From Excoecaria cochinchinensis (taxonomy: Eukaryota > Streptophyta > Magnoliopsida > Malpighiales > Euphorbiaceae), in NCBI GenBank assembly GCA_947683425.1, contig CANTUQ010000070.1, forward strand, positions 9,503,501 to 9,567,500: a stretch of 64,000 bases of DNA. The letters are read 5' to 3'. The translations under genes and the position numbers were made by a program. Of the stretch, positions 37,401 to 48,860 are shown one piece after another; position 1 is the first letter of the stretch; every line of letters begins with the position of its first letter. The notes below the pieces were generated by a model, which was given only the letters and a program-made list of their open reading frames with translations, was not told where the DNA came from and ran no database searches.

Positions 37401-40400
37401 CGTAACATCATGGAAAGGGAAGCCTTATAACTATTGAAGTACTGCCAATATGAGAAGAGACGCTTACCTTCTTAAAGCACTGGCGAAGGAAGTCAGTAAT
37501 ATCAGGGGATAGGCTATCAGGTATAGGAGGATGATCATCCTGGAAGAAAAAAAGACCTTTATAATTATGGCCAAGGAACTATAAAAGAGCATAAAGATGT
37601 AGCACTGTATTCTATAAATAAGCTCACAAATTGTTCGGGCAGAAAAAAAAAATATATATATATATACACACACACACACATACATATACATATATATATC
37701 ACGGAAAATCACTCCTAGAAGAAAAGTATGTAATCTGGTGCACTCCAAACAATTGCAATCTACAAATATACGGCAAAACATAAGATGCCATCAAATGGCA
37801 AAGTGACCTGAAGGATAAACAAGGAATACTCATCTTAATAAATTATGGCAACCATAGAAAAAGAGCACTGAACAAACCTGAACAATACGAAATAGGGCTG
37901 GCATAGGCTGCAAATCATAATATGGAGGTACACACGTTAGAAGTTCAATCACAGTGCAGCCAACACTCCATATGTCAGAAGCAGCACAAACCCCAGACAT
38001 TTCAATAACCTGGAGAGGAAAAAAAAAAGTTCTCATGAATAACAGCTCAAAAAAATCCCATAGCTGCAGTATATGTCTCAGCCATGAATATCATCTTTTG
38101 AGCCGCAGTGAGTATGTACGGGCACATATGATGAATACAATGCAACAAAACCAAAGACCATCCTTTTGCAGGTATAGACACCAAGAAAAGCAATCTTATT
38201 GCTTACTGATAAAGCAAGTGCAATATGAGGACAGAAAAGAAAACACAAGGAAATTACGAGAAAAAATAAGCCAATTTAACATACTTATATTCATATCCAT
38301 GCTGAAGAGCTCTGTGATCGGGACAATCAGAATCAAGTGTTCTCTTTTCTTTCATTTGGTGTTTTTAAATGAAAATATAACATCAAAATAAAAATGATCA
38401 TGCAAGCACTATCAAAATTAAAGCATAAAAGAAATAGTGAAAATAAACACTTCCGATATACCACTAATAAAGTACAAGTAAATTGTCAATTTTAATAAGG
38501 TTAAATTATCCATCACAGGGCAATTTCTGCAGTTACCTTACAATGCCCATAAATGTACAAATTGAGATTAACAGCAAGCATACACAAGACTAAATCAAGC
38601 TTCTTCCTCAAAAGAATGAAAAAAATATGAAGAGATTGAAAACATATAAGAGTCACAACCCAAGTTTACAAGTTATAGCTATAACCTAGCAATAGATATG
38701 AATTGATTGAAAATAAATAAAGAAGCAATTAGTCCACAGAACACAAAGCACCTAATAATTCTGAAAACAAACCATAATCATCAATAGAACAAATATATTG
38801 CTAACTAACCAAAAATATGAATGAAGTACCTCAGGAGCCATCCAATATGGTGTTCCAACAACTGAATGCGTATTAACATCTGCCTCAGTTAATTTTGTTG
38901 CTACACCAAAATCAGCAAGTTTCACAAGGCCCTATAAAACATAAATCTGGTCAAGCACCTAAAGCATCAAAATATAGAAGCCTGATAAGCCAGTAATATG
39001 TTTGGAACTGGACGTATGAGATTTGAGCACAAATGTTTTCTAGCTTTTTTTAGCCACTCTTATATCAAAGAATATAAAAAAGAACTATCATCTAAGCTTG
39101 AATAATCACATTAAATTTTAAGTTAGATTCACTTGATCTCAGAAATATCTTCAGGTCAACTCTAAAACATCATAAGAACAACAATTATTTAACACCAAGA
39201 CAACATACTTCTGACTCTACATATACCAAAAGCTCACCCTACAGGGAATCCATGCATAGAACAATTTTTAAAAATCAATCAGAGCAAGAATACAGAAATA
39301 TCAAGGTAACATCTGAATTTAATCAATAATTAAAGGTTAAGTCCAAATTTAGTTTGTCGTCTCTAATATTCAGAACCAGCAATGCGATCATATATTGAAA
39401 AAAGTTGACAAATACAATATGAAAATGTATAGGTGAACCAAATACAGAATGCAAAGACCATCAAGTTAAAGGCACATTGACTTATGAATTTAGTTTCATC
39501 TCAAACCATAGGTAACAAACTCCAGCAGATAATTAATGTCAACAGAACCTCACAAGACAATAAAATTGAAGTGTGGTCACTCGTCATGACTTGGAGAGCT
39601 CAGAAAAGCATACATTTTATATCCAACAAGAAGGATATTCACTTTACTTTAAAAGACATTTAACCCTGGTCATTACCAACCATAATTCTTCTGTTTTTTC
39701 CATCAAACGATTAGCTGCAATTCTGGTCTAAGCAACTGGTGCCTAATATAATTAGGTATCCGGTCAATAAAAAGAATCTGAATGTTGCCATTAGAAGGGA
39801 CTAATTTTGAATTCTAAGGCACAAACAGTAAAGAAACTACACTATCGACAGAGAATAATCATTGTCTCCAAATATAGGCTATTTATCATTTTTACTTCGA
39901 AAAATCAATCTTTAAGACAATAAATTTTGCCCCAAAAAATAACAAAAACCTAACTCAAGGATAGGCAAGATATGCACTAACCCAATAAAAGTCACCAAAT
40001 ATTTTTCGAGGGAACATTAAGCCAAATACACTGTCAGATTCTAATGCAGTACATCAACTTAAGATTCAAAACCTATAAGGTCCAAGACAAAATCAATGTT
40101 GAAGTGAAGTAAATGGTGCGCCACAAGAGAGTCAAAACAAGACAACCACAGATTTGCAAGAACAGCTCCTAATAAATTAAACTCATGTTTATGTGCAGAG
40201 GTGAACCCATGAAACCAAAAAATATGCCAATGATGCATCCAAGACTAAGAATCTTGAGGCACTGCCGATTCGATATTGAATAAATAAATTGGAAGGAAAA
40301 GGTTTTGGACTGAAAATCTGGGTTAAAACACATAGAGTATCAGATAAGTGAAAGGAGTTTTTGCAATTATTTTCTTCCTATTTTTGCATTTTCATAGGAA

Positions 40401-43400
40401 ATAAAAAGGAGGTGCTCCAAAGAACTTGTCTTGCTCTCTCTCAACCTTTACAGCAAAATAAAATTCACATCCCTAGATCCTCGTATCTAAGCAAAAGTTC
40501 AAGAAAACAAAGTCAACAAGTGAATTTACCTCTTTGGTTGTCAATATGTTTGCACCCTTTATATCCCGATGAATGACACCCTGTTCATGCAGATAAACCA
40601 GGCCTTCCAGAACCTGCCATCATAGTAATTCATAATCAAAGTAAGAAAAACAGAAACAAATAGCATCAATTGACCACAAGAACATGATAAAACCTGAGCA
40701 ATGTAAACAGCCACCAACGATTCTGGGAAAGGCCCAAATTTATTCGGCTTAATAATGTTTGCCAAGGAGCCATTCTCCACATACCTACATCATAAAATAC
40801 ATCCATTAGACCAGAAACTGTTAAAGCAGAGATTCCATCCCCCTGGTTTATCTATCCATTCACAAATATATGTTAGCACGCTTACTCAAGAATTATGTGA
40901 AGATGACTCTTTGTCTTCAATGATCCCAGATATTTGACAATGTTTTTATGGTTCAGATTCTGCAGGTAAGAATCATGCCCAAAAGAGAATAAGTGATGAA
41001 TTTTCACAGATAACTCACAATGTCTAAATTCAGCAGCAAGAATCATACTATTAGCACAAAGCAGCATGAAAAATTAGCATAGGACCAGTCACTGAGCATA
41101 ATCCATGCAAGGATGCAGAAAAGGGACCAATTTGTAATTCTGCGACAGGGGAGCAACTAAAAGAAATCCTATCCTCCAACATTTAAATGTACATGGCAGT
41201 AGAGCCCAAATGACTTTTAACGCAGCACCAAATAATTGCCCTTTGCAAAAAAGAACAATGCCGAAAATATATCTATGCAACACAAAATAAACAGCATCCA
41301 AGTAATCAGGGCTCCTTAATCATTGCTTTCTAAAGGAAGGATAAAGATATTAAGACAAGAAGGAAATGAAAGAGGAAAAAAGAGCATAAAAGGATAAATG
41401 GTCATACTTGTAAATTTTAGTTGTGAAGTAACCATGTTCATGTTAGCCTAATGAACAGAAATATGCTCTTTAGGAGCACTTTAAGGGCAAGGGGACTAAA
41501 CATCAGAGGGAAAAAAAGATTAGCAATAAAGGAAGAAATTTTACCTTCAGTAAATCAATTTCTTGCTGAAACATTAAAGTGTCCACCAAAAGAAGCATAT
41601 CCAAAAGACAAAAAAAAAAGAAGAGAAACTGTTAGTCTCATATCAAATGGCAAAAACATCAATACAAGAAACTAGAACAAAATAATATACCCTATTCTAA
41701 TGAATTCTCAAATATACTCCTATGCAATGCTGGTTAACTTCATAGCATAACTTGAAAAGAACATACTTCTGACCATGATGAATAATTGTAACACAACATT
41801 GGACGACAAAGGAAAAGTTTCCATATTTCACTAAATGAAATGGACAATATTTGATAATTCGCTAAATAAAATGGAAAAGAAAAGTTTAGAATTGATGCAT
41901 CAAAGTGTATCCCTTTAAGATTTAGATAAAGGATAAAGATAAGAAATTAATTAGAGGTATGATAGCATTTGATGCAAGCCCAAACAAAGAGACCAAATTA
42001 TCATGAGATGATAGAACAACACTAATGTCAAATATCCAAATGACATGTGTTTCTTCCTAAGGCATGTCCATCAATTAGGCCAATGATAATCTGATTAATA
42101 TTGAAAATTGATGTCTGAATTAACCTAATAGGTAGCTCAATTACTTATCACAATTACCAACCACATCCAACTTAGCATTGAACAAAAAAATAAAATGCTA
42201 TTTCAAAACACAATATTTAAACTGGAAACCATTTTATCCACCAGCACATCAAAAATACAGTTATAGACTATCACTTCAGTAGCATGAGAAATCACAAAAA
42301 TTGTCCAACAGTAAGTATGATATGTTGTATGATATCAGTACAAACAGGTATAGCAAATTCCCCAAATAAGCATGAGCACTTGAGAGGTTTCCCAACCACC
42401 AACAATTATTGGGGAACAATTTGACAATAGTCAAAAAGGTCCCAGCTCCATAGAAAGCTTCATTCGGCGGGGGGCGTGGCCAGGCGCAAGTCCCCACCTA
42501 ATTATTCAGATCAACAAGCTTATGCTAGAAGCTAACTGCAGTTCCCTAAACCCAGGACAAGTGTTTTGGGAAACTTATGAACTGTAGCTTGTAAATCTCC
42601 GAACTTATATAGCCACTTCCATTGAAGAGAATGGTAAAGTAGGGGAAAATAGAAGATAGAAATAAAGAAATCTCAAATTCAAAATAAAGTGGTAATCCAA
42701 TACATTTAACCAAGTAATTGGGAAATACAATAGAAAATTGAATTTATCATCTTCAATGTTAGTGCTACAAAGAAACAATCAAAGAATTGCACCCTTAAAA
42801 AAAATGAGCGAACTTAGAATTCAGACCATGATGATATTAAGATCTTCTTGAGCAATATTCTCCAAGGAAACTTGCTTGATTGCAACAAAGTCTCCATTCT
42901 CCAAATCCAATCCTTTGTAAACTCGACCATATGCTCCTTTCCCTATCTCATCCCCAAGCATCTACACCAAAACGCACAACATTAAACCCAAGCAGTTGTG
43001 GCCACTTAAGGAGGGGAAAAACGGAACCAAGAATGAAAATAATGAAATGAGCAATTATCCAACTGAATTTACTCCTCGACAACAGATTGCCTAATTTAAA
43101 ATTTATAAGTAGAAAGAGTTAAAGAAGACGAGCAAAAATGTAAGTACAACTACAATAAGCATTTTATTCCCTAACACTGTACCTACGAGTCTCTCAGACT
43201 CGAGCAACCATAGTTCGAAATTCATCTATTTTAAGAAGACAATGAGTTCAATTTTGGTCTCATTTCTGCAATTTTGATTCAAAACAAAAACCTTAATCAA
43301 CTGGAGTAAAAATAATAATAATGAACCTCAATTTAGCAGTAAATAAAGAGAAATGCAACCCAAGCAAAGTAAGGGAGAGAAAAAAAGAGAGTGAGAATTA

Positions 43401-43482
43401 AGAAAAAGTAAGAAATGCTCACGTATTTGTTGTCGAGAGTTTTGGATTTGTGGAAGGCAGAAGAAGTGGTCTGGCGAGACAT
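22498..43482 (-). CDS. MAP3KE1: MAP3K epsilon protein kinase, 24 exons, complete
   Basis: Coding exons, 5' to 3': 43482-43423, 42961-42827, 41565-41545, 40959-40886, 40784-40694, 40613-40530, 38931-38830, 38009-37878, 37539-37468, 37126-37026, 34997-34883, 34697-34311, 32697-32365, 32270-32226, 31204-31025, 30906-30823, 29768-29677, 29580-29497, 27487-26622, 26253-25865, 25744-25610, 25138-24732, 24370-24256, 22674-22498. All have GT/AG borders and sum to 4281 nt, 1426 aa (Arabidopsis protein about 1368). The Ser/Thr kinase domain spans about 20-274: GKGAYGRV loop 27-34, VAIK Lys49, alpha-C Glu67, HRDIK with Asp144, DFG 162-164, APE 187-189. A Ser-rich acidic linker follows (about 290-580), then armadillo-like helical repeats to the C terminus, interrupted by a Ser/Thr-rich region near 780-960. 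The family relates to yeast Cdc7/Cdc15-type kinases; in Arabidopsis it acts at the plasma membrane and is needed for pollen viability, with links to SGP1/MOB1. All catalytic residues are present. Exon 11 could alternatively start at 34994. Confidence 0.95.
25383..25408 (+). other. G-run tract with quadruplex potential in a kinase intron
   Basis: Runs of 3, 6, 5 and 3 G residues occur within 26 bp (GGGAGGGGGGCCGGGGGTGGG), here split only by one or two bases. The G-rich strand is the plus strand, so the kinase pre-mRNA carries the C-rich complement. It lies in the intron between exons 21 and 22. Confidence 0.6.
28105..28645 (+). mobile_element. 5' LTR, primer site and gag start of a broken retrotransposon
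   Basis: An LTR-like stretch opens with TGTTACGGACTCC (28105) and ends near 28443 with ACA. It is followed by TGGTACCAGAGC at 28447-28458, one base from the TGGTATCAGAGC primer-binding site complementary to initiator tRNA-Met. A short gag-like frame follows (28568 on: MKQFTSQLQDQLQATVSGLQ) after an earlier stop-broken ATG at 28474. Identity is lost at about 28645; there is no pol and no 3' LTR. It lies in the intron between kinase exons 18 and 19, antisense to the kinase. Confidence 0.75.
28879..29173. mobile_element. Stowaway-like MITE in a kinase intron
   Basis: After a TA, the left end reads CTCCCTCCATCCCACAAATA. The right end carries CATATTTGTGGGATG (29159-29173), the inverse of the left CATCCCACAAATATAG region. 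The final GGAGGGAG is missing, replaced by a TTA microsatellite. About 295 bp, non-coding, in the same intron as the LTR fragment at 28105. The family differs from the 48861 copy beyond the CTCCCTCC start. Confidence 0.75.
35482..35923. mobile_element. Solo LTR with perfect 5-bp target duplication
   Basis: A 442-bp unit begins TGTTAGGTATAAA and ends TTTACTCCTAACA, giving TG...CA termini with a short inverted repeat. It is flanked on both sides by AACCT (35477-35481 and 35924-35928). It contains a roughly 22-bp tandem duplication (AATTAAGTAATTTTTATGGGG) and a pyrimidine-rich CTCTCT stretch, but no internal retrotransposon domains. Such a structure results from recombination between the two LTRs of a full element. 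It lies in the intron between kinase exons 10 and 11; orientation is not established. Confidence 0.9.
36194..36219. repeat. (GA)n microsatellite
   Basis: About 13 GA units in the same kinase intron as the solo LTR. Confidence 0.95.
37217..37335 (-). mobile_element. LTR end plus primer-binding site remnant
   Basis: On the minus strand the text GCATGGTATCAGAGCCTTTG contains an exact initiator-tRNA-Met primer site (TGGTATCAGAGC, within 37219-37232). It is preceded by LTR-like sequence (TATATAATCCCCTGTAATTG) for roughly 100 bp. No gag or pol follows. It lies in the intron between kinase exons 9 and 10 and has the same sense as the kinase. The outer LTR border is not defined. Confidence 0.6.
37651..37699. 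repeat. Compound TA/CA microsatellite
   Basis: TA units pass into ACACAC and back to TATACATATA in a kinase intron. Confidence 0.85.
41545..41565 (-). other. 21-nt microexon of the kinase gene
   Basis: This exon encodes QEIDLLK (residues 66-72), including Glu67, the alpha-C helix glutamate that pairs with Lys49 in active kinases. It is bordered by CAG before and GTAAAA after, with flanking introns of 1261 and 585 bp. It is a multiple of three, so skipping would be frame-neutral but catalytically damaging. The preceding donor (ATG|GTCTGA) is poor. Confidence 0.9.
43180..43225 (+). mobile_element. Possible SINE or tRNA-like fragment in kinase intron 1
   Basis: A B-box-like TAGTTCGAAATTC (43211-43223) follows text GAGTCTCTCAGACTCGAGCA, the kind of spacing and wording found in tRNA-derived plant SINEs. 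No clear A box or tail is visible. Confidence 0.3.
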
Positions 43483-43620
43483 TTCTTCCCGTGGAAATGG
43501 CTCTTACTATAGCTGACGAAACCCTAAGAAATTCTCCATCCGTCACAAGAATCGCCGAATCGCCGCATCAGACGCTGAAGCTCCGACGACAGAGAGGTCT
43601 TGGCAGAGAATATATATAGA
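43483..43620 (-). promoter_or_regulatory. 5' UTR and TATA-like core promoter of the kinase gene
   Basis: Upstream of the start codon the minus strand has about 110 bp of GC-richer leader. A TATATATA motif sits at 43611-43618, some 130 bases before the ATG, a sensible place for a core promoter. No upstream ATG in strong context was noticed close to the start. Confidence 0.5.
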
Positions 43621-43882
43621 TATTCAAGAATAAAATAATTTAATTTCGCTTTTAGTATTGGAAGACAACAAGGATGACATGGATTATAGCTTTTTTTTAA
43701 AAAAAAAAACATGACATGGATTATTTTTATTTGGCTATTCTTGTTTAATTTAATTTATTCCATCGGTCAATTCAATTTCAATAGGTTACTAAAGTATTTG
43801 GGACCATTCGGAGAAAAAAAAAAACAAAAAAAAAAGAGCTGATATTTCTAATTGGCTACTTTATTTATCCTCTTATTAGCTT

Positions 43883-44832
43883 TAGAAATAGGTATCCACC
43901 AATCGGTTCATATACAAAAAAAAAAACAGACTATCGATTTTTAAAAATTATTAATAATTAATCAGTCCGTTACTATCGATTAATCAATTAATCATTCTTG
44001 AATTTTTGAATCGGTTAATCAATATTATTTCGATCAACCACAATAATTATAAGATTTATTCATAAAAAAATTAAATTATCCAAAATACTTAAAAATAAAA
44101 ATTAGAAACCAAATATAATTCAATATAATATTCAAATTATAAATATAAATTAAAATATTGTGTCAATATGCATGCATAGGATAAAAAAATGTAATAAATG
44201 AAAAAATTGTAATTTATTAATTTTATTGAATATTAATTATTAATTGCAACGAAATTTTTTATTTTTAAAGTAAAATATATTTAATTCGAATTGCAAGTGT
44301 TAAATGTTACATATAAAAATATTAAAACTAACATTTCACATTTTAATTGAATATTATTTATTATATTAAATTTTAATAATTTAAATATAAAATATTTTAA
44401 TTAAAGAGTTAAAATTATTAAATTAATTACAATTAGAAATTAATTATATATATTAAAAAGTTTGGAAGGTAAAAAATTTTATGTGTGTGGAAATAAAAGT
44501 CAATACAGATATAACTTTTCGTTAATATATTAATATTATATAACTTTTTGAATATATTATGATTTTTAATATTGAAAATTTGATAAATCAATAAATAATA
44601 ATAAATACTAAATATGAACATATTGAATAATTAATAAATTAACTAAAAATTTTGTTATCAGTTCGGTTAACCCATTACATGAGCTAAAACCATTAACCAG
44701 TTTATTAATATCAGTTTTTTCAAAACACTAACCATTAACTAATTTATTATAATCGATTAATCAGTTTATCGGTTCGGTTTCAGACCGATTTACCGGTTAA
44801 CCGCATCAACCGGTTTTTTTTGCTCACCCCTA
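43883..44832. mobile_element. hAT-like non-autonomous element, CGGTTAACC family copy A
   Basis: The 950-bp stretch is flanked by ATTAGCTT (43875-43882) and ATTAGTTT (44833-44840), an 8-bp near-duplication typical of hAT elements. The right end reversed reads TAGGGGTGAGCAAAAAAAAC, a familiar hAT MITE terminus; the left end (TAGAAATAGGTATCCACC) is degraded. Both subterminal zones carry repeated CGGTTAACC/AATCGGTT words. The interior is AT-rich and non-coding. Parts match copy B at 45640-46500. Confidence 0.65.
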
Positions 44833-45639
44833 ATTAGTTTAGACATTTCTTATTAAATCAAAGGGTTTTCTTTTATGATTTCCCAAAAGAAAATAAATGA
44901 AGAAATAATCTTATGTGTTAATTATGTCCCTGTTGATTTCTTATTTTTATTATTAATAAATTATTTTCCTTTGTGATCCTAATTATAATTATATTCTTAA
45001 TAATATAAGAAATAAAATTATAACTTTATCAAATAATACTTTTTTATATTATATAAAAAAAATAACTTACCTTGTTTTACTATATAATGATAATTGAAAT
45101 ATTATTAATTGATTGTAATAGATCGTAATAATCAAATTAATAACTTTTGAAATATCATAAATGACTTGAATCCTTGGTAAAAGAACGATCTTTATAGCAA
45201 ATTGAGCCTCCGAATAAGAGAAATTTGATCGGATTAGATATAAACACTATGAAATTTAAATCAATAAAGTTCTTATAGATAAAATTTAGAAAGAAAATAT
45301 CTTAAGAATTCAATATCTATCTCATGTATATTTGCTATTTATAATGTATATTGAAAGCACGTGTAAGTGCTAGAAATAGGTATATCAAAACAGTGTGTGC
45401 AGTAAAGTGTGGAATGTCGATTTTAGAGATATCCAATATTTTTTACCCATTAAATTATGGTAATTACAATGAAAAATCAGCCCCATAAAATGAAGAAAAA
45501 GAATAGGTGCTCTTTCCTGGTGCAAAAGAAAAGAAGGGAATTAGTCATATGTTTTTCTTTACCGTATTAGTTTGAAATTTTTGGGTTAACAATAAAAATG
45601 GCTTTTTTATAACTAAAATACTTTTAAAAATTCAACCGA

Positions 45640-46450
45640 ATAGATCCAAAAATTAAGGATTAACCGGTTGATGAGTCCCCAAAAAAATCAGTCTATAAAT
45701 ATCGATTTTTTCAAAATACTAACAATTAACCAGTCCGTTACAATCGGTTAACCAGTCCATCGGTTTTTCGGATCGGTTAACCAATATTTTTCGGTTAACC
45801 ACTATAATTATAAGATACATTTATAAATAAAATTAAAATGTTCAAAATACTTAAAAATTAAAATTTTTTCACTATAATATAACATAATTGTTGTTTAAAT
45901 AAAAGTTTTTGGTGAACATAAACAATTTTATTTTTAAAAATTAAGACTTAATAAGTAAATAAATTAACGGATCCATGATCACCCTAATCAAATTGACGGT
46001 TACACTTATTAATTACCAAATTAAAAAAAAAAACTTAAAAACTTCAAAATAATCAGGATAATGAAAAAAAGTGCAGCAAAAATACTTAAAAATGCAAAAT
46101 TATTAAAATAAATCAATTCAATGCTAACAACTCTTTTCTTTTATTTTTTGAACTTGATACACATTATTTTCACATATATTAAAAATTTTATTTTTTAAAA
46201 ATTATTGAAAATTTTAGTTAATATTATTAATATTAAATAAATTTTCGAATATATTTTGATTTTCATTAATGAAAAATTGATAAATCAACAAATAATAATA
46301 AATACTAAATATGAACATATTGAATAATTAATAAATTAACTAAAATATTTTTTAAAAAAATTAAAATACATTTGAAATATATTTTAAAGTAATGAAAATT
46401 AAAGGAATATAAATAATTAAATATGAAAATAATGAAATAAAAAAAACTGT

Positions 46451-46500
<50 letters not shown>
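45640..46500. mobile_element. CGGTTAACC family copy B
   Basis: It repeats copy A in the same orientation. The zone 45690-45870 matches 43920-44110 (AATTATAAGAT, CAAAATACTTAAAAAT). A roughly 68-bp run at 46277-46344 is almost identical to 44581-44648 (TACTAAATATGAACATATTG). Ends are not clean; the right side runs into an AT microsatellite. Confidence 0.6.

Positions 46501-46508
<8 letters not shown>
46454..46508. repeat. (AT)n microsatellite
   Basis: About 27 AT units between copies B and C of the CGGTTAACC family. Confidence 0.95.
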
Positions 46509-46510
<2 letters not shown>

Positions 46511-46513
<3 letters not shown>

Positions 46514-46700
46514 GAGTGTTTATGTATCGGTTATCGGTTTGGTTAACCGGTTCATGAGCAAAAAAAATAAATCAGTCCATTAATATTGGTTTTTTTAAAA
46601 TACTAACCATTAACCATTAAAATCGGTTCGGATAATATATTTTTATGATCGATTTTGGTTCGATTTCTCGGTTAACCAAACATTTTTTTCTCAGTATTGC
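46511..46700. mobile_element. CGGTTAACC family copy C, truncated
   Basis: It starts TAGGAGTGTTTATGTATCGG, a variant of the hAT-like TAGGGGTG end, continues with GGTTAACCGGTTCATGAGCA and stops before the TIR element at 46709. Confidence 0.5.
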
Positions 46701-46708
46701 CAAAAATG

Positions 46709-48003
46709 GCTTAGGGTGTGTTCGGCAAAATTTTACATTTTTAGTTTTTTATTTTTAAAATCCAAAAACTATTTTTAGTTTTTGTTATTTATTTTTTAGA
46801 AAACTATTTTATATATTTAAAAATTTTATCATATTTATTTAATTATTCATGTATATTATAATAATAATTTTGCTGATGACAATGGCAACAGCGGTAGTGT
46901 GGTGATGATGGAGGTGGCAGCGGTGGCGGCGAGGTTATGGTTGTGGCAGCGATGTGGTTATGGTTGTGGCAGCGGTGTGGTTGTGAAGGTGGTGGCGGCG
47001 GCAGTATGGTGGTAGTAGCGGCGAAGACGTGGTGGCAGCAGCAGTGGTGGCGGCGATGTGGTTATGGTGGTGGCAGCAGTATGGTTGTGGCGGCAGCAAC
47101 GGCGGTGTGGTAGTGGTAGCGGCGGAGGCATGGTGGCGGTGACAGTGTGGTGGTGGCGACAGTGTGGTGGTGGCAACTGTAGTGTGATTGTGGTGGTAGA
47201 GGCAGTGTGGTTGTAGCGACGGCAGCGTGGTGGTGGTGGAGGCGGCAGCGATGCGGTGGCGGCGGCGGCGGCGGCTGCGTCGCAGTGTGGTTATGGTGGT
47301 GGCGGTGGAGTAATTATGGTGGTGGTGGCGGCGGAAACAGCGGTGTGGTGGTGGTAGTGGTGAAGACGTAGTAGTGGCAGCGACTGCGGTGTAGTGGTGG
47401 TGGCGGCATCAATGTAATTGTGGTGGTGGCAGTGGTAGCGGTGACGGTGGAGGCGGTAGCGGTGGCGGTGGAGGTGGTAGCGATGCGGCGGTGGAGGCGG
47501 CGGTAGCAGCAGTGTGGTTATGGTGGTAGCGGTGGAGTAGTTGTGGTGGTGGCGGCGGCGGCGACAGCAGTGTGGTGGTGGTAGTGGTGGAGATGTAATA
47601 GTGGCAGCGACCGCGGTGTGGTGGTGGTGACGGCAGCAATGTGGTTGTGGTGGTGGCGGTGGCGGTTGTAAAAGTATGGTGGTGGTGGTGATGGTGGCGA
47701 TGGTGGTGTGGCGGCGGCGGCGGTAGTAACGGTGTAGTGGCAGCAGCGGCGTTGGCAATGTGGAGATAGTGGTGGTGGCGATGGCAGTGACGGTGATGAT
47801 AATAAGGATAAAATAACAAAATTTTAAAAACTATATTTTGAAAATTTTTATTTTTTATTTTTTTTAATAAAAATCACTTTTTAAAATTTTTGCAAAAAGC
47901 GAAAAGGAAAACAGTTTGCTGAATGTGTTTTGTTTTTATTTTCAAAAAAAAAATAAAAAACTGTAAATAAAATCCTTTTTGGATTATCACAAACCCAGCC
48001 TAA
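46709..48003. mobile_element. TIR element carrying a GGT/GGC minisatellite
   Basis: The left end reads TTAGGGTGTGTTCGGCAAAA. The right end reversed reads TTTAGGCTGGGTTTGTGATA, followed on both sides by matching AT-rich text (AGTTTTTTATTTTT, TAAAATCC or ATCC blocks). These ends resemble hAT-type MITEs with GTGTTYGG termini. The interior is almost entirely the minisatellite at 46871-47802. A target duplication is not clear (AAAATGGC against AAAAGCAC at best). Confidence 0.5.
46871..47802. repeat. GGT/GGC-rich minisatellite with ~227-bp higher-order unit
   Basis: About 930 bp of G-rich plus strand built from GTGGTGGTGGC, GTGGTTATGG and GCAGCAGC-like words. A higher-order repeat is visible: the block from about 47280 recurs from about 47507 at an offset of 227 bp (for example TGTGGTGGTGGTAGTGGTG at 47344 and 47571). 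The minus strand has His/Pro/Thr-rich open frames (155 and 136 aa); these follow from the triplet composition and show no domain, so I do not call a gene. Confidence 0.85.
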
Positions 48004-48858
48004 AAGCACCTTAAATACTTAACAAAAAAAAATTGTTTTTACCCCTCTTAATTGGTGGTAATTCAGTTCTCAAAAATTACAGTAATAAACAATTTATGTT
48101 AAAATTAACTATTTGCTCGTATGAATATTAGCATGCAAGTTCCAATTTGTGGCCCCTTATACCGATTTTAACAAAATAAAAAATAAAAAATAAAACTTTT
48201 TTTGTTCCATGAATTTGTCATTTTTTACATATTTCACTGATATTAAAATAATACAAATTGATTTTACTTAATCTTATAAAAAAATATATTGAAAAGACTA
48301 AAATGTCTTCATTTTAAATTAAAATGTTTATTTTTCCAACACCACTATCATCTAATAGTGTTTCAAAGTGATAAAAATAGTAAAAGAAAGTGTAGAATAA
48401 AAGATAAATATTAATGAAATTATTGAATGTTAAATTTTATAAATTGGCAATTTGATAAGACATTTTTTTCTAAAAAAATGGACAAATTGATACGACGGAT
48501 GCAATATAAATTTTAATTCTAATCTATTGTTAACATAATTTTTCGCAATCATATAGTAAATGCCGTGGAAATAAATAAAAATAAAAAAAAATTAAAAAGT
48601 TACTTTGAACCAAACCGAATAAAACAATTATAAAATGAAAATAAAATATTAATTTTATTCAAAAACTAGTTTTTAGATTAAATATTTACTATTAACAAGT
48701 TTGAGAGCTGAATTACAATTTTAGCTTTTGAATCATGATATGACACATGTCGAAGATCATTAATTACATAAAAAAAAAAACTATCTATAAATTTAAAACA
48801 TTTATTTTATTTAAATTGTATAAAAATCTCATTAACTGTTACATATTCGAAAAAGATA
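48004..48858. other. AT-rich intergenic DNA, nothing recognised
   Basis: Between the minisatellite element and the Stowaway MITE there is only AT-rich sequence with scattered homopolymers. Confidence 0.6.
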
Positions 48859-48860
48859 TA

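Noticed and set aside
37954..38391. 145-codon plus-strand frame antisense to kinase exon 8 and the following intron-side sequence
   Set aside because: Overlaps a certain kinase exon in antisense; no domain seen; the rest lies in an intron.
42430..42497. GC-rich patch in the intron between kinase exons 2 and 3 (GGCGGGGGGCGTGGCCAGGC), considered as an exon or SINE head
   Set aside because: No kinase homology is missing at that point, and no A/B boxes were found; left as an unexplained GC-rich patch.
46958..47819. Overlapping His/Pro/Thr-rich minus-strand open frames of 72-155 codons
   Set aside because: They arise from GGT/GGC triplets that contain no stop codons, are open in more than one frame, and show no domain or splice structure.
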